A stretch of 64,000 bases of DNA from Cnuella takakiae (GTDB taxonomy: Bacteria; Bacteroidota; Bacteroidia; Chitinophagales; Chitinophagaceae): positions 1,345,126 to 1,409,125 of the forward strand of contig NZ_MTFE01000010.1 in the NCBI RefSeq assembly GCF_001953305.1, in the 5' to 3' direction. Below the pieces are notes generated by a model. It made no database searches. It had not been told where the DNA came from and was given only the letters and a program-made list of their open reading frames with translations. Positions 1 through 8,408 of this stretch are shown in pieces (position 1 is the stretch's first letter; each line of letters starts with the position of its first letter). Made by a program: the position numbers and the translations under genes.

Positions 1-1
1 A

Positions 2-550
2 ATGCAATCACTTACCAACAGAGGAAAACAGGTAGAACGCAAGCCCATGACACTGGTGGAGAAGATGTACCTCCCCGCCATCTTCAAAGGCATGGGCATT
101 ACCTTTAGCCACCTCTTTAAAAAACGTCCTACCATCAGCTACCCCGAAGAGCAGCGTCCGTTTTCGGCCGTGTTCCGCGGACTGCAGATACTGAACCGTG
201 ACGAAGAAGGCCGGGAGCGTTGCACCGCCTGTGGCCTGTGTGCCGTTGCCTGCCCAGCAGAAGCCATTACCATGGAAGCCGCCGAGCGACAGGCCGGTGA
301 AGAAAACCTGTACCGCGAGGAGAAGTATGCGGCCAAATACGAGATCAACATGCTGCGTTGCATTTTCTGCGGCCTGTGTGAAGAAGCTTGTCCTAAGGAT
401 GCCATTTACCTGTCGCAAACCTTTGCGCCCGCCAACTACGGCCGCACCGGTTTTATATATGGTAAAGAAGACCTGCTGATTCCTAACCCGGTTACCGATC
501 CGGAAGGATACGCAAAAGCAAAAGGAACCATTCCGCAAGCAACTAAATAA
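2..550 (+). CDS. nuoI: NADH-quinone oxidoreductase subunit I
   Basis: Peripheral-arm subunit of respiratory complex I that passes electrons through two [4Fe-4S] clusters (N6a/N6b) toward quinone. Two ferredoxin motifs are visible: CTACGLCAVACP (Cys 74, 77, 80, 84) and CIFCGLCEEACP (Cys 120, 123, 126, 130). At 182 residues it has the normal family length. The ATG at base 2 opens the frame; a second in-frame ATG at 47 (MTLVEKMYLP) is an alternative start, and because the window begins here the upstream context cannot be judged. It is the first visible gene of nuoIJKLMN on one strand; nuoA-H are presumably upstream of the window. A heptamer inverted repeat follows before nuoJ. Identity is certain; only the start is open. 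Confidence 0.95.
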   Translation: MQSLTNRGKQVERKPMTLVEKMYLPAIFKGMGITFSHLFKKRPTISYPEEQRPFSAVFRGLQILNRDEEGRERCTACGLCAVACPAEAITMEAAERQAGEENLYREEKYAAKYEINMLRCIFCGLCEEACPKDAIYLSQTFAPANYGRTGFIYGKEDLLIPNPVTDPEGYAKAKGTIPQATK

Positions 551-561
551 GTAATAAAACA

Positions 562-611
562 AGACCACGGACAACGGACGACTGATGTCTGTGGTCTGTT
601 GTCCGTTGTCC
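562..611. repeat. Heptamer inverted-repeat element between nuoI and nuoJ
   Basis: The 69-base gap between nuoI and nuoJ is almost filled by 7-bp units. From 562 these read AGACCAC, GGACAAC, GGACGAC, then an 8-base spacer, then GTGGTCT, GTTGTCC, GTTGTCC, which are the same units on the other strand. The arms 569-582 and 598-611 pair over 14 bp with one mismatch. The same unit family recurs at 33546-33573 and 46221-46440. It lies inside an operon and has no U-tract, so it is not a normal terminator. Function unknown. Confidence 0.8.
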
Positions 612-619
612 CATTTATC

Positions 620-1177
620 ATGAGCATTTCTGAAATTCTCTTTTACGCCCTCTCCGCTGTTTCGCTGGTAAGCGCCCTGATGGTGATCACCAGCAAGAAC
701 CCGGTGTACAGCGTACTGTGGCTGATCATCACGTTCTTTACTATTTCGGGTCACTACCTGTTGCTGAATGCACAGTTCCTGGCCATTGTAAACATCATTG
801 TTTATGCAGGTGCCATTATGGTACTGTTCCTGTACGTGCTCATGTTGATGGACCTGCGTAAGGAGTCCGAGCCCCAAAAGAACAAATGGCTGAAGCTGGC
901 TGGGGCCGTTGCTGGCGGCTCATTGCTATTGGTGCTGGTGGCTGCCCTGCGCAATGCCGATACCCGCATGGCGGAGATCAATACCGGTAATATCGGTTTG
1001 ATTGAAAACCTGGGCAGGGTACTGTTTACGGAGTATGTGGTGCCTTTTGAAATCGCTTCCATCCTCTTCCTCAGCGCCATGGTAGGTGCAGTGGTCATTG
1101 GTAAAAGAGAAAAGACCATCCGGACTACCACCAATACCCTGCAGCAGGAAAAAACCGCAGAAGCGGTAACTGCATAA
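620..1177 (+). CDS. nuoJ: NADH-quinone oxidoreductase subunit J
   Basis: Membrane-arm subunit of complex I. Five hydrophobic segments are visible in the first two thirds (from MSISEILFYALSAVSLVSA), including the conserved stretch IIVYAGAIMVLFLYVLM, and the C-terminal tail is hydrophilic. I chose the ATG at 620 (185 residues) instead of an upstream frame opening at 599, because those extra residues fall in the heptamer repeat and homologues begin near MSISE. It sits between nuoI and nuoK in standard order, with 43 bases to nuoK. No clear Shine-Dalgarno sequence is present. Confidence 0.93.
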   Translation: MSISEILFYALSAVSLVSALMVITSKNPVYSVLWLIITFFTISGHYLLLNAQFLAIVNIIVYAGAIMVLFLYVLMLMDLRKESEPQKNKWLKLAGAVAGGSLLLVLVAALRNADTRMAEINTGNIGLIENLGRVLFTEYVVPFEIASILFLSAMVGAVVIGKREKTIRTTTNTLQQEKTAEAVTA

Positions 1178-1220
1178 AGGATGAACCACCAACTTCGAAT
1201 CCACTAAACCAATTCCGGCA

Positions 1221-1559
1221 ATGCCAATCAACTATTATATCTTCTTATCACTTGCGTTGTTCATCATCGGCATCATCGGGGTGCTTACCCGGCGCAACGT
1301 GATCATCGTGTTCATGTGCATCGAACTGATGCTGAACGCCGTTAACCTGCTGCTGGTTGCTTTCTCCAAAATGCACCACCTGGCTGCCGCAGGCGCCGGC
1401 AACGCGGTGAACAACGTAGGTTCCGAAGGACAACTTTTTGTATTCTTCATCATGGTAGTGGCCGCCGCCGAAGTGAGCGTGGGCCTGGCCATCATCGTGA
1501 TGTTGTACCGCAATACCCGTTCGGTGGATATCAATTTCCTGAACCGACTAAAACACTAA
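1221..1559 (+). CDS. nuoK: NADH-quinone oxidoreductase subunit K
   Basis: Small membrane-arm subunit of complex I (112 residues), related to MrpC, taking part in proton translocation. Three transmembrane segments are evident, with the conserved intramembrane Glu in the motif [15 protein letters not shown] (Glu at about residue 35) and a second acidic residue in [13 protein letters not shown]. The loop [14 protein letters not shown] is somewhat longer than in E. coli, as is usual in Bacteroidota. It lies between nuoJ and nuoL and is followed by a 17-bp perfect inverted repeat. Confidence 0.95.
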   Translation: MPINYYIFLSLALFIIGIIGVLTRRNVIIVFMCIELMLNAVNLLLVAFSKMHHLAAAGAGNAVNNVGSEGQLFVFFIMVVAAAEVSVGLAIIVMLYRNTRSVDINFLNRLKH

Positions 1560-1569
1560 TACAGCCTTT

Positions 1570-1622
1570 AGCTGTTAGCTGTTGGCCTTTGGCTAATAGC
1601 TAACAGCCAACAGCTAACAGCT
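1570..1622. repeat. 17-bp perfect inverted repeat between nuoK and nuoL
   Basis: Arms 1570-1586 (AGCTGTTAGCTGTTGGC) and 1606-1622 are exact reverse complements around a 19-base loop that itself contains GGCTAATAGCTAACA, more copies of the same TAGCTRTT-type word. The element ends five bases before the nuoL ATG, so an RNA hairpin here could cover the ribosome entry region. No U-tract follows. The word resembles the AGCTTGTAGC element at 33701 and 39079. Confidence 0.85.
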
Positions 1623-1627
1623 CTTTT

Positions 1628-3508
1628 ATGAAGAACTTGATTGCACTGATTCCACTGCTGCCTTTTATCGGATTCCTCATCAACGGCCTGGGCCGCAAGG
1701 TGCTGCCCAAGGGTGTTGCCGGCCTCATCGGCAGCGGCACCGTGCTGGCTTCCTTTATCATCAGCCTTACCATCTTTTTACAGGGCAACTATGCTGCGCC
1801 TGTGGTTCACCTGTTCGACTTTATATCGGTAGGTAGCCTGAAGATTCCGTTCGCCTTCCAGGTAGACCAGCTCACTACGCTGTTCCTCCTCATCATCACA
1901 GGCGTGGGTTTCCTCATCCATGTGTACTCCACCGCTTACATGCACGAAGAAGCCGGCCAGCATTTTGCCCGCTACTTTGCTTACCTCAACCTCTTCGTAT
2001 TTTCGATGCTGTTGCTGGTGATGGGTGCCAACTTCGTGATCATGTTCATTGGCTGGGAAGGTGTAGGCCTTTGCTCTTACCTGCTGATCGGTTATTGGTT
2101 TAAAAACGTAAACTATACCGCTGCTGCGAAGAAGGCCTTTGTAATGAACCGTATTGGTGACCTGGGTTTCCTGCTGGCCGTGTTCTGGATCATTGCCAAA
2201 CTGGGTACTGTTTCGTACAACGAAGTTTTTACCGCCGCCAACCTGGCTAAACTTTCTGCAACTGATATAACGGGCATTACCCTGCTGCTCTTTGTAGGTG
2301 CCACCGGTAAAAGCGCACAGATTCCGCTGTATACCTGGCTGCCCGATGCGATGGCGGGTCCCACACCTGTATCGGCGCTGATCCACGCCGCAACGATGGT
2401 AACTGCAGGTATCTATATGATTGCCCGCAGCAATGCGTTGTACCAATTAGCTGGGACAACTAATGCCATCATCGCCATCATTGGTGCAGCTACCGCACTG
2501 CTGGCTGCAACCATCGCCCTGCGTCAGAACGATATCAAAAAGGTACTGGCTTATTCTACCGTGAGCCAGTTGGGTTATATGTTCCTGGCACTGGGCACCG
2601 GCGCTTATACCGCTGCTGTGTTCCACGTAATGACACACGCATTCTTCAAAGCCCTCCTCTTCCTGGGTTCGGGTAGCGTGATCCATGCCGTGAGCGGTGA
2701 ACAGGATATCCGCAACATGGGTGGTTTGAAAAAAGCGCTGCCCATCACTTACCTTACTTTCCTGATTGGCTGTATCGCCATTGCCGGTATTCCTCCGTTC
2801 TCCGGTTTCTTTTCTAAAGATGCCATCCTGCTGAATGCATTTGCATACGATAAGTTCCTGTGGGCTGTTGGTTTGCTGACGGCTGCACTCACAGCTTTTT
2901 ATATGTTTCGGTTGCTCTTCATCACCTTCAACGGTTCGTTTCGTGGCACCGAAGCCCAGCGCCATCACCTGCACGAAAGCCCCATTGCCATGACCCTGCC
3001 CCTGATCATCCTGGCAGTGTTGTCGATTGCTGGTGGTTTTGTGGGTATTCCTGCACTGTTTACCGAAGGCGGTGAAAAACTGGCCGAGTTCCTGAAGCCT
3101 GTAATCAACCCTGAACATACCGTACACGTAGAACACAGCACCGAATGGGTACTGGTAGGCCTTACTACGGGTATCGCTGTTGCCGCCATCATCGTTGCTT
3201 TCCTGCGCTACCGCAACTACAAGGCAGAACAGCCTTCTGCTGTAGGCCGCCTGCTGGAAAACAAATGGTATGTTGATGAACTCTATAATGGTGTGGTGGT
3301 AAAACCTATCAATGCACTTGGTTCTTTTGCCAACAGCTTTATTGAAAAGAGCGGTATTGACGCCCTGGTAAATGGCGTAGGCAAACTGGTGAACTACAGC
3401 GGCCGCCAGTTGCGCTGGTTGCAAAGCGGCCAGGTAGGTAGTTATGTATTGCTGATGGTGGTGAGCATGGTGATGTTTTTTGTGCTGCAGTTTTTCCTGC
3501 GCAGGTAA
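1628..3508 (+). CDS. nuoL: NADH-quinone oxidoreductase subunit L
   Basis: Antiporter-like proton-pumping subunit at the distal end of the complex I membrane arm, 626 residues. The sequence is hydrophobic throughout, with the family hallmarks GWEGVGLCSYLLIGYW (residues about 143-158, with the key Glu), a Lys/His-bearing segment GATGKSAQIPLYTWLPDAMAGPTP (written here as GATGKSAQIPLYTW then LPDAMAGPTP), the DIKKVLAYSTVSQLGYMFLA segment, and the C-terminal lateral helix region ending in a hydrophobic anchor. The ATG at 1628 follows the inverted repeat directly. Order and spacing match the Bacteroidota nuo operon. A long inverted element separates it from nuoM. Confidence 0.95.
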   Translation: MKNLIALIPLLPFIGFLINGLGRKVLPKGVAGLIGSGTVLASFIISLTIFLQGNYAAPVVHLFDFISVGSLKIPFAFQVDQLTTLFLLIITGVGFLIHVYSTAYMHEEAGQHFARYFAYLNLFVFSMLLLVMGANFVIMFIGWEGVGLCSYLLIGYWFKNVNYTAAAKKAFVMNRIGDLGFLLAVFWIIAKLGTVSYNEVFTAANLAKLSATDITGITLLLFVGATGKSAQIPLYTWLPDAMAGPTPVSALIHAATMVTAGIYMIARSNALYQLAGTTNAIIAIIGAATALLAATIALRQNDIKKVLAYSTVSQLGYMFLALGTGAYTAAVFHVMTHAFFKALLFLGSGSVIHAVSGEQDIRNMGGLKKALPITYLTFLIGCIAIAGIPPFSGFFSKDAILLNAFAYDKFLWAVGLLTAALTAFYMFRLLFITFNGSFRGTEAQRHHLHESPIAMTLPLIILAVLSIAGGFVGIPALFTEGGEKLAEFLKPVINPEHTVHVEHSTEWVLVGLTTGIAVAAIIVAFLRYRNYKAEQPSAVGRLLENKWYVDELYNGVVVKPINALGSFANSFIEKSGIDALVNGVGKLVNYSGRQLRWLQSGQVGSYVLLMVVSMVMFFVLQFFLRR

Positions 3509-3513
3509 AAACC

Positions 3514-3690
3514 ACACCCCCTAGCCCCCTGAAGGGGGAACTTAGGTCGGAGTGTCTGGTAAATAACAAAAGTTCTTTTACGCAATAGATTTTTTAACAA
3601 GTAAAATTCCAAACACCCATTGCTTTGAACCGCTTCAAAACAGGTAGGGTAGATGGACCTAAGTTCCCCCTCTAGGGGGACAGGGGGTTT
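3514..3690. repeat. C-rich long inverted-repeat element between nuoL and nuoM
   Basis: This element fills the 185-base nuoL-nuoM gap. The left arm 3514-3548 contains CCCCCTAGCCCCCTGAAGGG and runs into GGGGAACTTAGGTC. The right arm 3656-3690 is its near-perfect reverse complement: GACCTAAGTTCCCCCT is exact over 16 bp, followed by a diverged C/G-rich part. Each arm also contains its own small CCCCC/GGGGG fold. The roughly 107-base interior has no gene and a small palindrome TTTGAA-CCGC-TTCAAA at 3624-3639. It is a different family from the two elements upstream in the same operon. Confidence 0.85.
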
Positions 3691-3693
3691 GAT

Positions 3694-5169
3694 ATGGTTA
3701 CATTATTACTTTTTCTCGTTCCGCTGATCGGCGGCCTGGTAAGCTTCGGGCTCAAAGACGACCGCACTGCAAGAGGCTGGGCCCTGTTGGTAGCCACCAT
3801 CGGCGTAGCACTGGCTGTGTGGGGTATCAACCTGCCCGCAGTAGATGCCGGCCGAAACTTTCATGCCGGTTGGATGGGCTCGCTTGGTTCTTCTTTTTCG
3901 TTGAACCTCGATGGCCTGTCAGGTATACTGACCCTGCTCACCACCATTGCCTACCCTGTAATATTGGTAGCAACATGGAACAGCACCTATAAAAAATCAA
4001 ACAGTTTCTTTGGACTGATGCTGCTGGCACAAGCCGGTATCATTGGCGTGTTCCTGGCAACCGATGCACTTTTGTTCTACTTCTTCTGGGAACTGGCGCT
4101 CATCCCTGTGTACTTCCTCTGCTCGCAGTGGGGTGGGGAGCGCCGCATTGCCGTGACCTTCAAATTCTTTATCTACACCTTCACCGCATCGGTGCTGATG
4201 CTGATCGGTATTTTATACCTCTATTTCCAAACACCGGATAAGTCGTTTTCGCTGCAGTCGTTTTATAACCTCAATCTTTCTACCCGCGAGCAGTCGCATG
4301 TGTTTTGGTTGATGTTCCTGGCTTTTGCCGTGAAAATGCCCATCTTCCCTTTCCATACCTGGCAACCTGACACTTACGAGCAAAGCCCTACGGCCGCTAC
4401 AATGGTGCTGAGCGGCATTATGGTGAAAATGGGTGTATATGGTGTGATCCGCTGGGTAATGCCGGTAGTACCTGCCGCTGCATACTCCTGGGGTGATGTC
4501 GTGATGAGCCTTTCGGTGATCGGTATCATTTACGCTTCCATCATTGCCATCCAGCAAAACGACCTGAAGCGCCTGATCGCTTATTCTTCTATCGCGCACA
4601 TTGGTTTTATGAGTGCTGCGCTTTTTGCCGAAAGCACCAGCGGTGCACAGGGCGTGATGATGCAGATGTTCAACCACGGTGTAAACATCATCGGTTTGTG
4701 GATCGTTGTCGAATTGATCGAACGCCAGATGGGTACCCGCAAACTGAGCGAACTGGGCGGACTGGCACAAAAGGCGCCGGCGCTGGCCATCCTGCTGGTA
4801 ATCGTTGCTTTTGCCAATATCTCCCTGCCTTTAACCAATGCCTTTGTCGGTGAGTTCCTCATGTTCAACGGTATCTTCAACAGCACCGTTACACAGTACA
4901 ACCATGTGTTTGCCGTACTGGCAGGTCTCAGCATCATATTGGGCGCAGTATATACGCTGAACATGGTGTCCAAAGTGTTCTTTGGCAATACCAACCAGCT
5001 CACCGCCCGTGCTACCGACATCCTGTTCAACGAACGCGTGGCCTTGTCCATCGTTGTTGGAATCATAATCGTATTTGGTGTTTACCCGCAGCCTTTGCTC
5101 AACCTCACTGCTGGCTTTGTTGACAGCCTGTTGAAAGAAGCTTCTGTTGCACAACTGATCGGAAAATAA
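3694..5169 (+). CDS. nuoM: NADH-quinone oxidoreductase subunit M
   Basis: Second antiporter-like proton-pumping subunit of complex I (491 residues). Family motifs include LLFYFFWELALIPVYFL (with the conserved Glu), AFAVKMPIFPFHTWQPDTYE (conserved Lys) and NDLKRLIAYSSIAHIGFM. About 14 transmembrane helices are expected. The ATG at 3694 is fixed by homology (MVTLLLFLVPLIGG) and lies four bases after the C-rich repeat arm. The stop and the nuoN start are separated by only two bases, so M and N are translationally linked. Confidence 0.95.
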   Translation: MVTLLLFLVPLIGGLVSFGLKDDRTARGWALLVATIGVALAVWGINLPAVDAGRNFHAGWMGSLGSSFSLNLDGLSGILTLLTTIAYPVILVATWNSTYKKSNSFFGLMLLAQAGIIGVFLATDALLFYFFWELALIPVYFLCSQWGGERRIAVTFKFFIYTFTASVLMLIGILYLYFQTPDKSFSLQSFYNLNLSTREQSHVFWLMFLAFAVKMPIFPFHTWQPDTYEQSPTAATMVLSGIMVKMGVYGVIRWVMPVVPAAAYSWGDVVMSLSVIGIIYASIIAIQQNDLKRLIAYSSIAHIGFMSAALFAESTSGAQGVMMQMFNHGVNIIGLWIVVELIERQMGTRKLSELGGLAQKAPALAILLVIVAFANISLPLTNAFVGEFLMFNGIFNSTVTQYNHVFAVLAGLSIILGAVYTLNMVSKVFFGNTNQLTARATDILFNERVALSIVVGIIIVFGVYPQPLLNLTAGFVDSLLKEASVAQLIGK

Positions 5170-5171
5170 TT

Positions 5172-6551
5172 ATGAACGCTCTGATTTTTTCGGCCCTCAG
5201 CGGCGTGGCGATGATGTTTAGCGGTATCCTGCTGCACAACAAAGCTGCCATCCGCAACCTGGCCATTGTATTGTTGCTGGCAGTAATAGTGGCCAACATC
5301 GCCGAACTCCGTGGTGTGTCGTTCTTCAACATCAACACCGCAGGCCTGATGGCTTTTGACTCTTTCGCCCTCCTGTTTTCCACCATCGCGGCTGGTGCCA
5401 CCCTGGTATTCTTCCTGCTTTCGGGCAGCGATATGGAAAAGGTAGGATCTAACTTTTCCGACTATTTTGCCCTCATCTTTTTTATCCTTTGTGGGGTAAT
5501 CATTTCGGCGGCTTTCCAAAGCCTGCTGATGCTCTTCCTGGGTATTGAGATCATGTCCATTCCGCTGTACATCCTGGCAGGATCGGACAAGCGCAACCTG
5601 AAGAGCAACGAAGCTTCGCTGAAGTACTTCCTGATGGGATCTTTCTCTACCGGCATCATGCTGATGGGTATTGCCCTTTGCTATGGTGCAGCAGGCAGTT
5701 TCAACCTTACATCCGTTGCTTTTGATACCGCAAAGATTCCCGTACTGCTCATCGCAGGTATGATGCTCCTGCTTTTCGGTATGTCGTTCAAAGTATCGGC
5801 CGCGCCCTTTCATTTCTGGACCCCCGATGTGTACGACGGATCGCCTACGGTATTTACCTCTTTCATGGCTACGGTGGTAAAAGCCGGTGGCTTTATTGCC
5901 TTCATGCGTTTGTTTGCCGAAAGCTTCAATACCATACAAGGCGAATGGAAACTGCTGGTGGCCATCATTACGGCAGCTACGCTTTTTGTGGGCAATATCA
6001 CGGCCGTTTTCCAGCAAAGCGTAAAGCGCATGCTAGCCTATTCCTCTATTGCACAGGCAGGTTTTATGATGCTGGCAATCTATGCCATCAACAGCGATGC
6101 TAAGGAAGGCCTGCTGTTGTATGCCGCAGCTTATTCGCTGGCTACCATCGGCATCTTTGCTGTGTTGATCCGCATGCAGGATTACACATTTGATGGTTTC
6201 AACGGCTTTGCCCGACAGCAGCCCGTGGTTGCCGCCGCACTGGTAATCTTTATCCTGTCTCTGGCCGGTATACCACTTACAGCCGGCTTTCTTTCCAAGT
6301 TCATGATGCTGCGTGCCGCCATTGCCAATGGCAGTGTATGGCTGGTGATCTTTGCAGTACTCATGGCCGCTGTTTCGGTGTACTATTATTTCCGACTGAT
6401 ACAGGCCATGTACTTCAAGGAGCGCACCAGTGGCAATGCCCTGGTGTTTAACGCCTCCCCTGCATTTACCTACACCCTGGTGGCAGTGGCAGCCATTACC
6501 ATCATCCTGGGTTTATTCCCAAGCCTGCTGACCTACTGGCTGTACTTCTAA
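5172..6551 (+). CDS. nuoN: NADH-quinone oxidoreductase subunit N
   Basis: Third antiporter-like membrane subunit of complex I (459 residues). Motifs seen are FLGIEIMSIPLYILAG (conserved Glu), SFKVSAAPFHFWTPDVYDGS (conserved Lys) and SVKRMLAYSSIAQAGFMML. It starts two bases after the nuoM stop and ends the operon, since a UUCG-loop terminator follows at 6584. No internal irregularity was seen. Confidence 0.95.
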   Translation: MNALIFSALSGVAMMFSGILLHNKAAIRNLAIVLLLAVIVANIAELRGVSFFNINTAGLMAFDSFALLFSTIAAGATLVFFLLSGSDMEKVGSNFSDYFALIFFILCGVIISAAFQSLLMLFLGIEIMSIPLYILAGSDKRNLKSNEASLKYFLMGSFSTGIMLMGIALCYGAAGSFNLTSVAFDTAKIPVLLIAGMMLLLFGMSFKVSAAPFHFWTPDVYDGSPTVFTSFMATVVKAGGFIAFMRLFAESFNTIQGEWKLLVAIITAATLFVGNITAVFQQSVKRMLAYSSIAQAGFMMLAIYAINSDAKEGLLLYAAAYSLATIGIFAVLIRMQDYTFDGFNGFARQQPVVAAALVIFILSLAGIPLTAGFLSKFMMLRAAIANGSVWLVIFAVLMAAVSVYYYFRLIQAMYFKERTSGNALVFNASPAFTYTLVAVAAITIILGLFPSLLTYWLYF

Positions 6552-6583
6552 GTTGCAGCAGGTACAGAATGTTCAATATTTGC

Positions 6584-6609
6584 AAAGGTTCGCTTCGGCG
6601 GACCTTTTT
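6584..6609 (+). terminator. Terminator of the nuo operon (UUCG tetraloop)
   Basis: Stem AAAGGTTCGC (6584-6593) pairs with GCGGACCTTT (6598-6607) with one T-G wobble, closed by a C(TTCG)G tetraloop and followed by a T-run. It lies 32 bases after the nuoN stop. The remaining bases up to 6836 contain nothing I recognise apart from the promoter candidate at 6797. Confidence 0.85.
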
Positions 6610-6796
6610 GCTTTTTACGAAGAGTAGGCAAGGGAGCAGCGGGGCACAGAATAGATAAGAAAACAGGCAGGGAGATTTTTAAAGGTTCGCGCTCAATCCC
6701 GGTGCAGCATTGGCCTGCTTTGCTGCTTGGCGCTTTAGCATACATTATTCCTGTAGCCCAAACTGCGGTGCGTCAAATATTAGCTTTCCGTGAAAC

Positions 6797-6828
6797 TTTC
6801 CGGCGCACTATTTAAATTCCTACCTTAG
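6797..6828 (+). promoter_or_regulatory. Candidate promoter of the FtsX-type permease gene
   Basis: TTTC (6797-6800), 20 bases, then TACCTTAG (6821-6828) resembles the Bacteroidota pattern TTTG-N19-TAnnTTTG with mismatches in both boxes. The -7 box ends eight bases before the ATG at 6837, so the transcript would have almost no leader. Weak evidence on its own. Confidence 0.3.
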
Positions 6829-6836
6829 GCGTTGCC

Positions 6837-8111
6837 ATGCATTTCTCCGACGTCTTCTCCCTTTCTTTCCGCACCGTGCGCGGCAATAAGCTGCGTACCG
6901 GCATTACGGTGGCCATCATTGCCTTTGGCATCATGGCCCTGGTAGGTATTATTACGGCCATCAAAGCCATGAACCAAAAGCTGACTGAGAGTTTCTCTAC
7001 CATGGGGGCTTCCGGATTCAGCATCCGTTATAAAGAGCGGAATATCCGCTTTGGCGGTGGTGGTTCCGAAACATCGGTTACCCGCAAGGGCGCACGCCGC
7101 GAAAAGAAATCGAATCTCGATAAATTGGTTACTGAAGAGGAAGCTGCGGCTTTTGTCAACCGCTACCAGTTCGGTGCTACGGTAGGGGTATCTGTATTAG
7201 CCAACCGCAATGCCATTGTCAACAGCGGGTCGCGCAAAACCTCGCCTAATGTTTTTGTGTTTGGTGCCGATGACAATTACCTCACGCTTAATGGCTTCAA
7301 CCTGCTGGCTGGCCGCAACTTCAGCAGGCAGGATATCAGGTCGGCAGGCAACTTTTGTTTGCTTGGATATGATGTAGCGAAGAAACTGTTCAAAACAGGG
7401 CCGGAAAAGGCGGTAAATGCCGTTGTCCGCATCAATAGTATTCCTTACCGCGTTATTGGTGTTCTGGCCAGCAGGGGCTCTTCTTTTGGCTTTAGCCGCG
7501 ATAATGTTGTGGTGGCACCGTATAAGAACATTGAACAAAATTTTGGCGGCAAGGCTTCCTATGTAATTGGCGTTATGGCCAGCGACCTGTCGCAGGTAGA
7601 AAATGCGATGGGGGAGGCGGAAGGTATATTCCGCGCTGTACGCAAACTGAACACTACTGAGGAAAGCAATTTTGTATTGGACCGCGCAGACAGTGTTGCT
7701 GAAAAGGCAATGAACAGTTTGGGATTTCTCACAATCTCCGCAACCGTTATTGGGCTGATTACCCTGATAGGAGCGGCCATTGGATTGATGAACATCATGC
7801 TGGTATCGGTAACCGAGCGTACCAAGGAGGTAGGCCTGATCAAGGCCATTGGCGGCAAAAGCAAGGTGGTGCGCAGCCAGTTTCTGATAGAAGCCATCAT
7901 CATATCCGTCCTTGGTGCAATATTTGGTATTGTGCTTGGTATCGGGGTTGGCAACCTGTTTTCATTTTTTCTTAATACGGGTTTTGTTGTTCCATGGGAC
8001 TGGATATTTTACGGAATCATCATCTGCACTGTAGTGGGTTTGCTTGCAGGCTTGTACCCCGCCCTGAAAGCAGGAAAGCTAAATCCCATTGAAGCATTGC
8101 GGTACGAATAG
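6837..8111 (+). CDS. ABC transporter permease, MacB/FtsX type
   Basis: 424-residue inner-membrane protein with the MacB/LolC layout: one N-terminal transmembrane helix (about residues 21-41, TGITVAIIAFGIMALVGII), a periplasmic MacB_PCD-like domain to about residue 295, then three C-terminal helices with the FtsX core, including the conserved segment SVTERTKEVGLIKAIGGKS. The loop after helix 1 is rich in Gly, Arg and Lys (RFGGGGSETS). Such permeases pair with a separate ATPase to export lipoproteins, peptides or drugs, but no ATPase gene is adjacent here, so the partner and substrate are unknown. It stands alone between two operons. Confidence 0.85.
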   Translation: MHFSDVFSLSFRTVRGNKLRTGITVAIIAFGIMALVGIITAIKAMNQKLTESFSTMGASGFSIRYKERNIRFGGGGSETSVTRKGARREKKSNLDKLVTEEEAAAFVNRYQFGATVGVSVLANRNAIVNSGSRKTSPNVFVFGADDNYLTLNGFNLLAGRNFSRQDIRSAGNFCLLGYDVAKKLFKTGPEKAVNAVVRINSIPYRVIGVLASRGSSFGFSRDNVVVAPYKNIEQNFGGKASYVIGVMASDLSQVENAMGEAEGIFRAVRKLNTTEESNFVLDRADSVAEKAMNSLGFLTISATVIGLITLIGAAIGLMNIMLVSVTERTKEVGLIKAIGGKSKVVRSQFLIEAIIISVLGAIFGIVLGIGVGNLFSFFLNTGFVVPWDWIFYGIIICTVVGLLAGLYPALKAGKLNPIEALRYE

Positions 8112-8408
8112 AGACAAATAGCGTGCTGCGGAAGGAACGACAAATGGCTTATTTGCGTATAAATGACGCTTATTAATTCAATAGCTTCAATGCCCTGAAA
8201 CCTTTGTCCCGCCTTCATTAAAGCTACGCTCCAAATAAGTAACCACCTGATTTCTGTCTGCTTGCATGTAAAAAAAACGCATGTGGGTAGTGATTGGGAA
8301 AATTTTTTACCGTTGGTAATATTTCACACAATTTTTCCTTAGAATTGTGCACTTGAAAAACAAAAGCAAAAACAAAATTCTCTTTTCAAATTTCAAAAAT
8401 TAACGATC
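8112..8408. other. Non-coding gap upstream of exbB with a weak promoter candidate
   Basis: No gene is seen here. The last 130 bases are A/T-rich. TAGAATTG at 8340-8347 differs by one base from the Bacteroidota -7 box TAnnTTTG, and a TTG lies 24 bases upstream, slightly farther than usual. If real, it gives a leader of about 55 bases for the exbB-tonB operon. Confidence 0.35.

Noticed and set aside
8..877. 289-codon minus-strand open frame opposite nuoI and nuoJ
   Set aside because: Antisense to two certain complex I genes; the translation is rich in His, Gln and Gly without family features, a product of G/C-rich codon bias.
1570..1622. Rho-independent terminator inside the nuo operon
   Set aside because: Stem is perfect but its loop is 19 bases and only CTTTT separates it from nuoL; termination here would cut off nuoLMN. 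Considered a repeat element instead.
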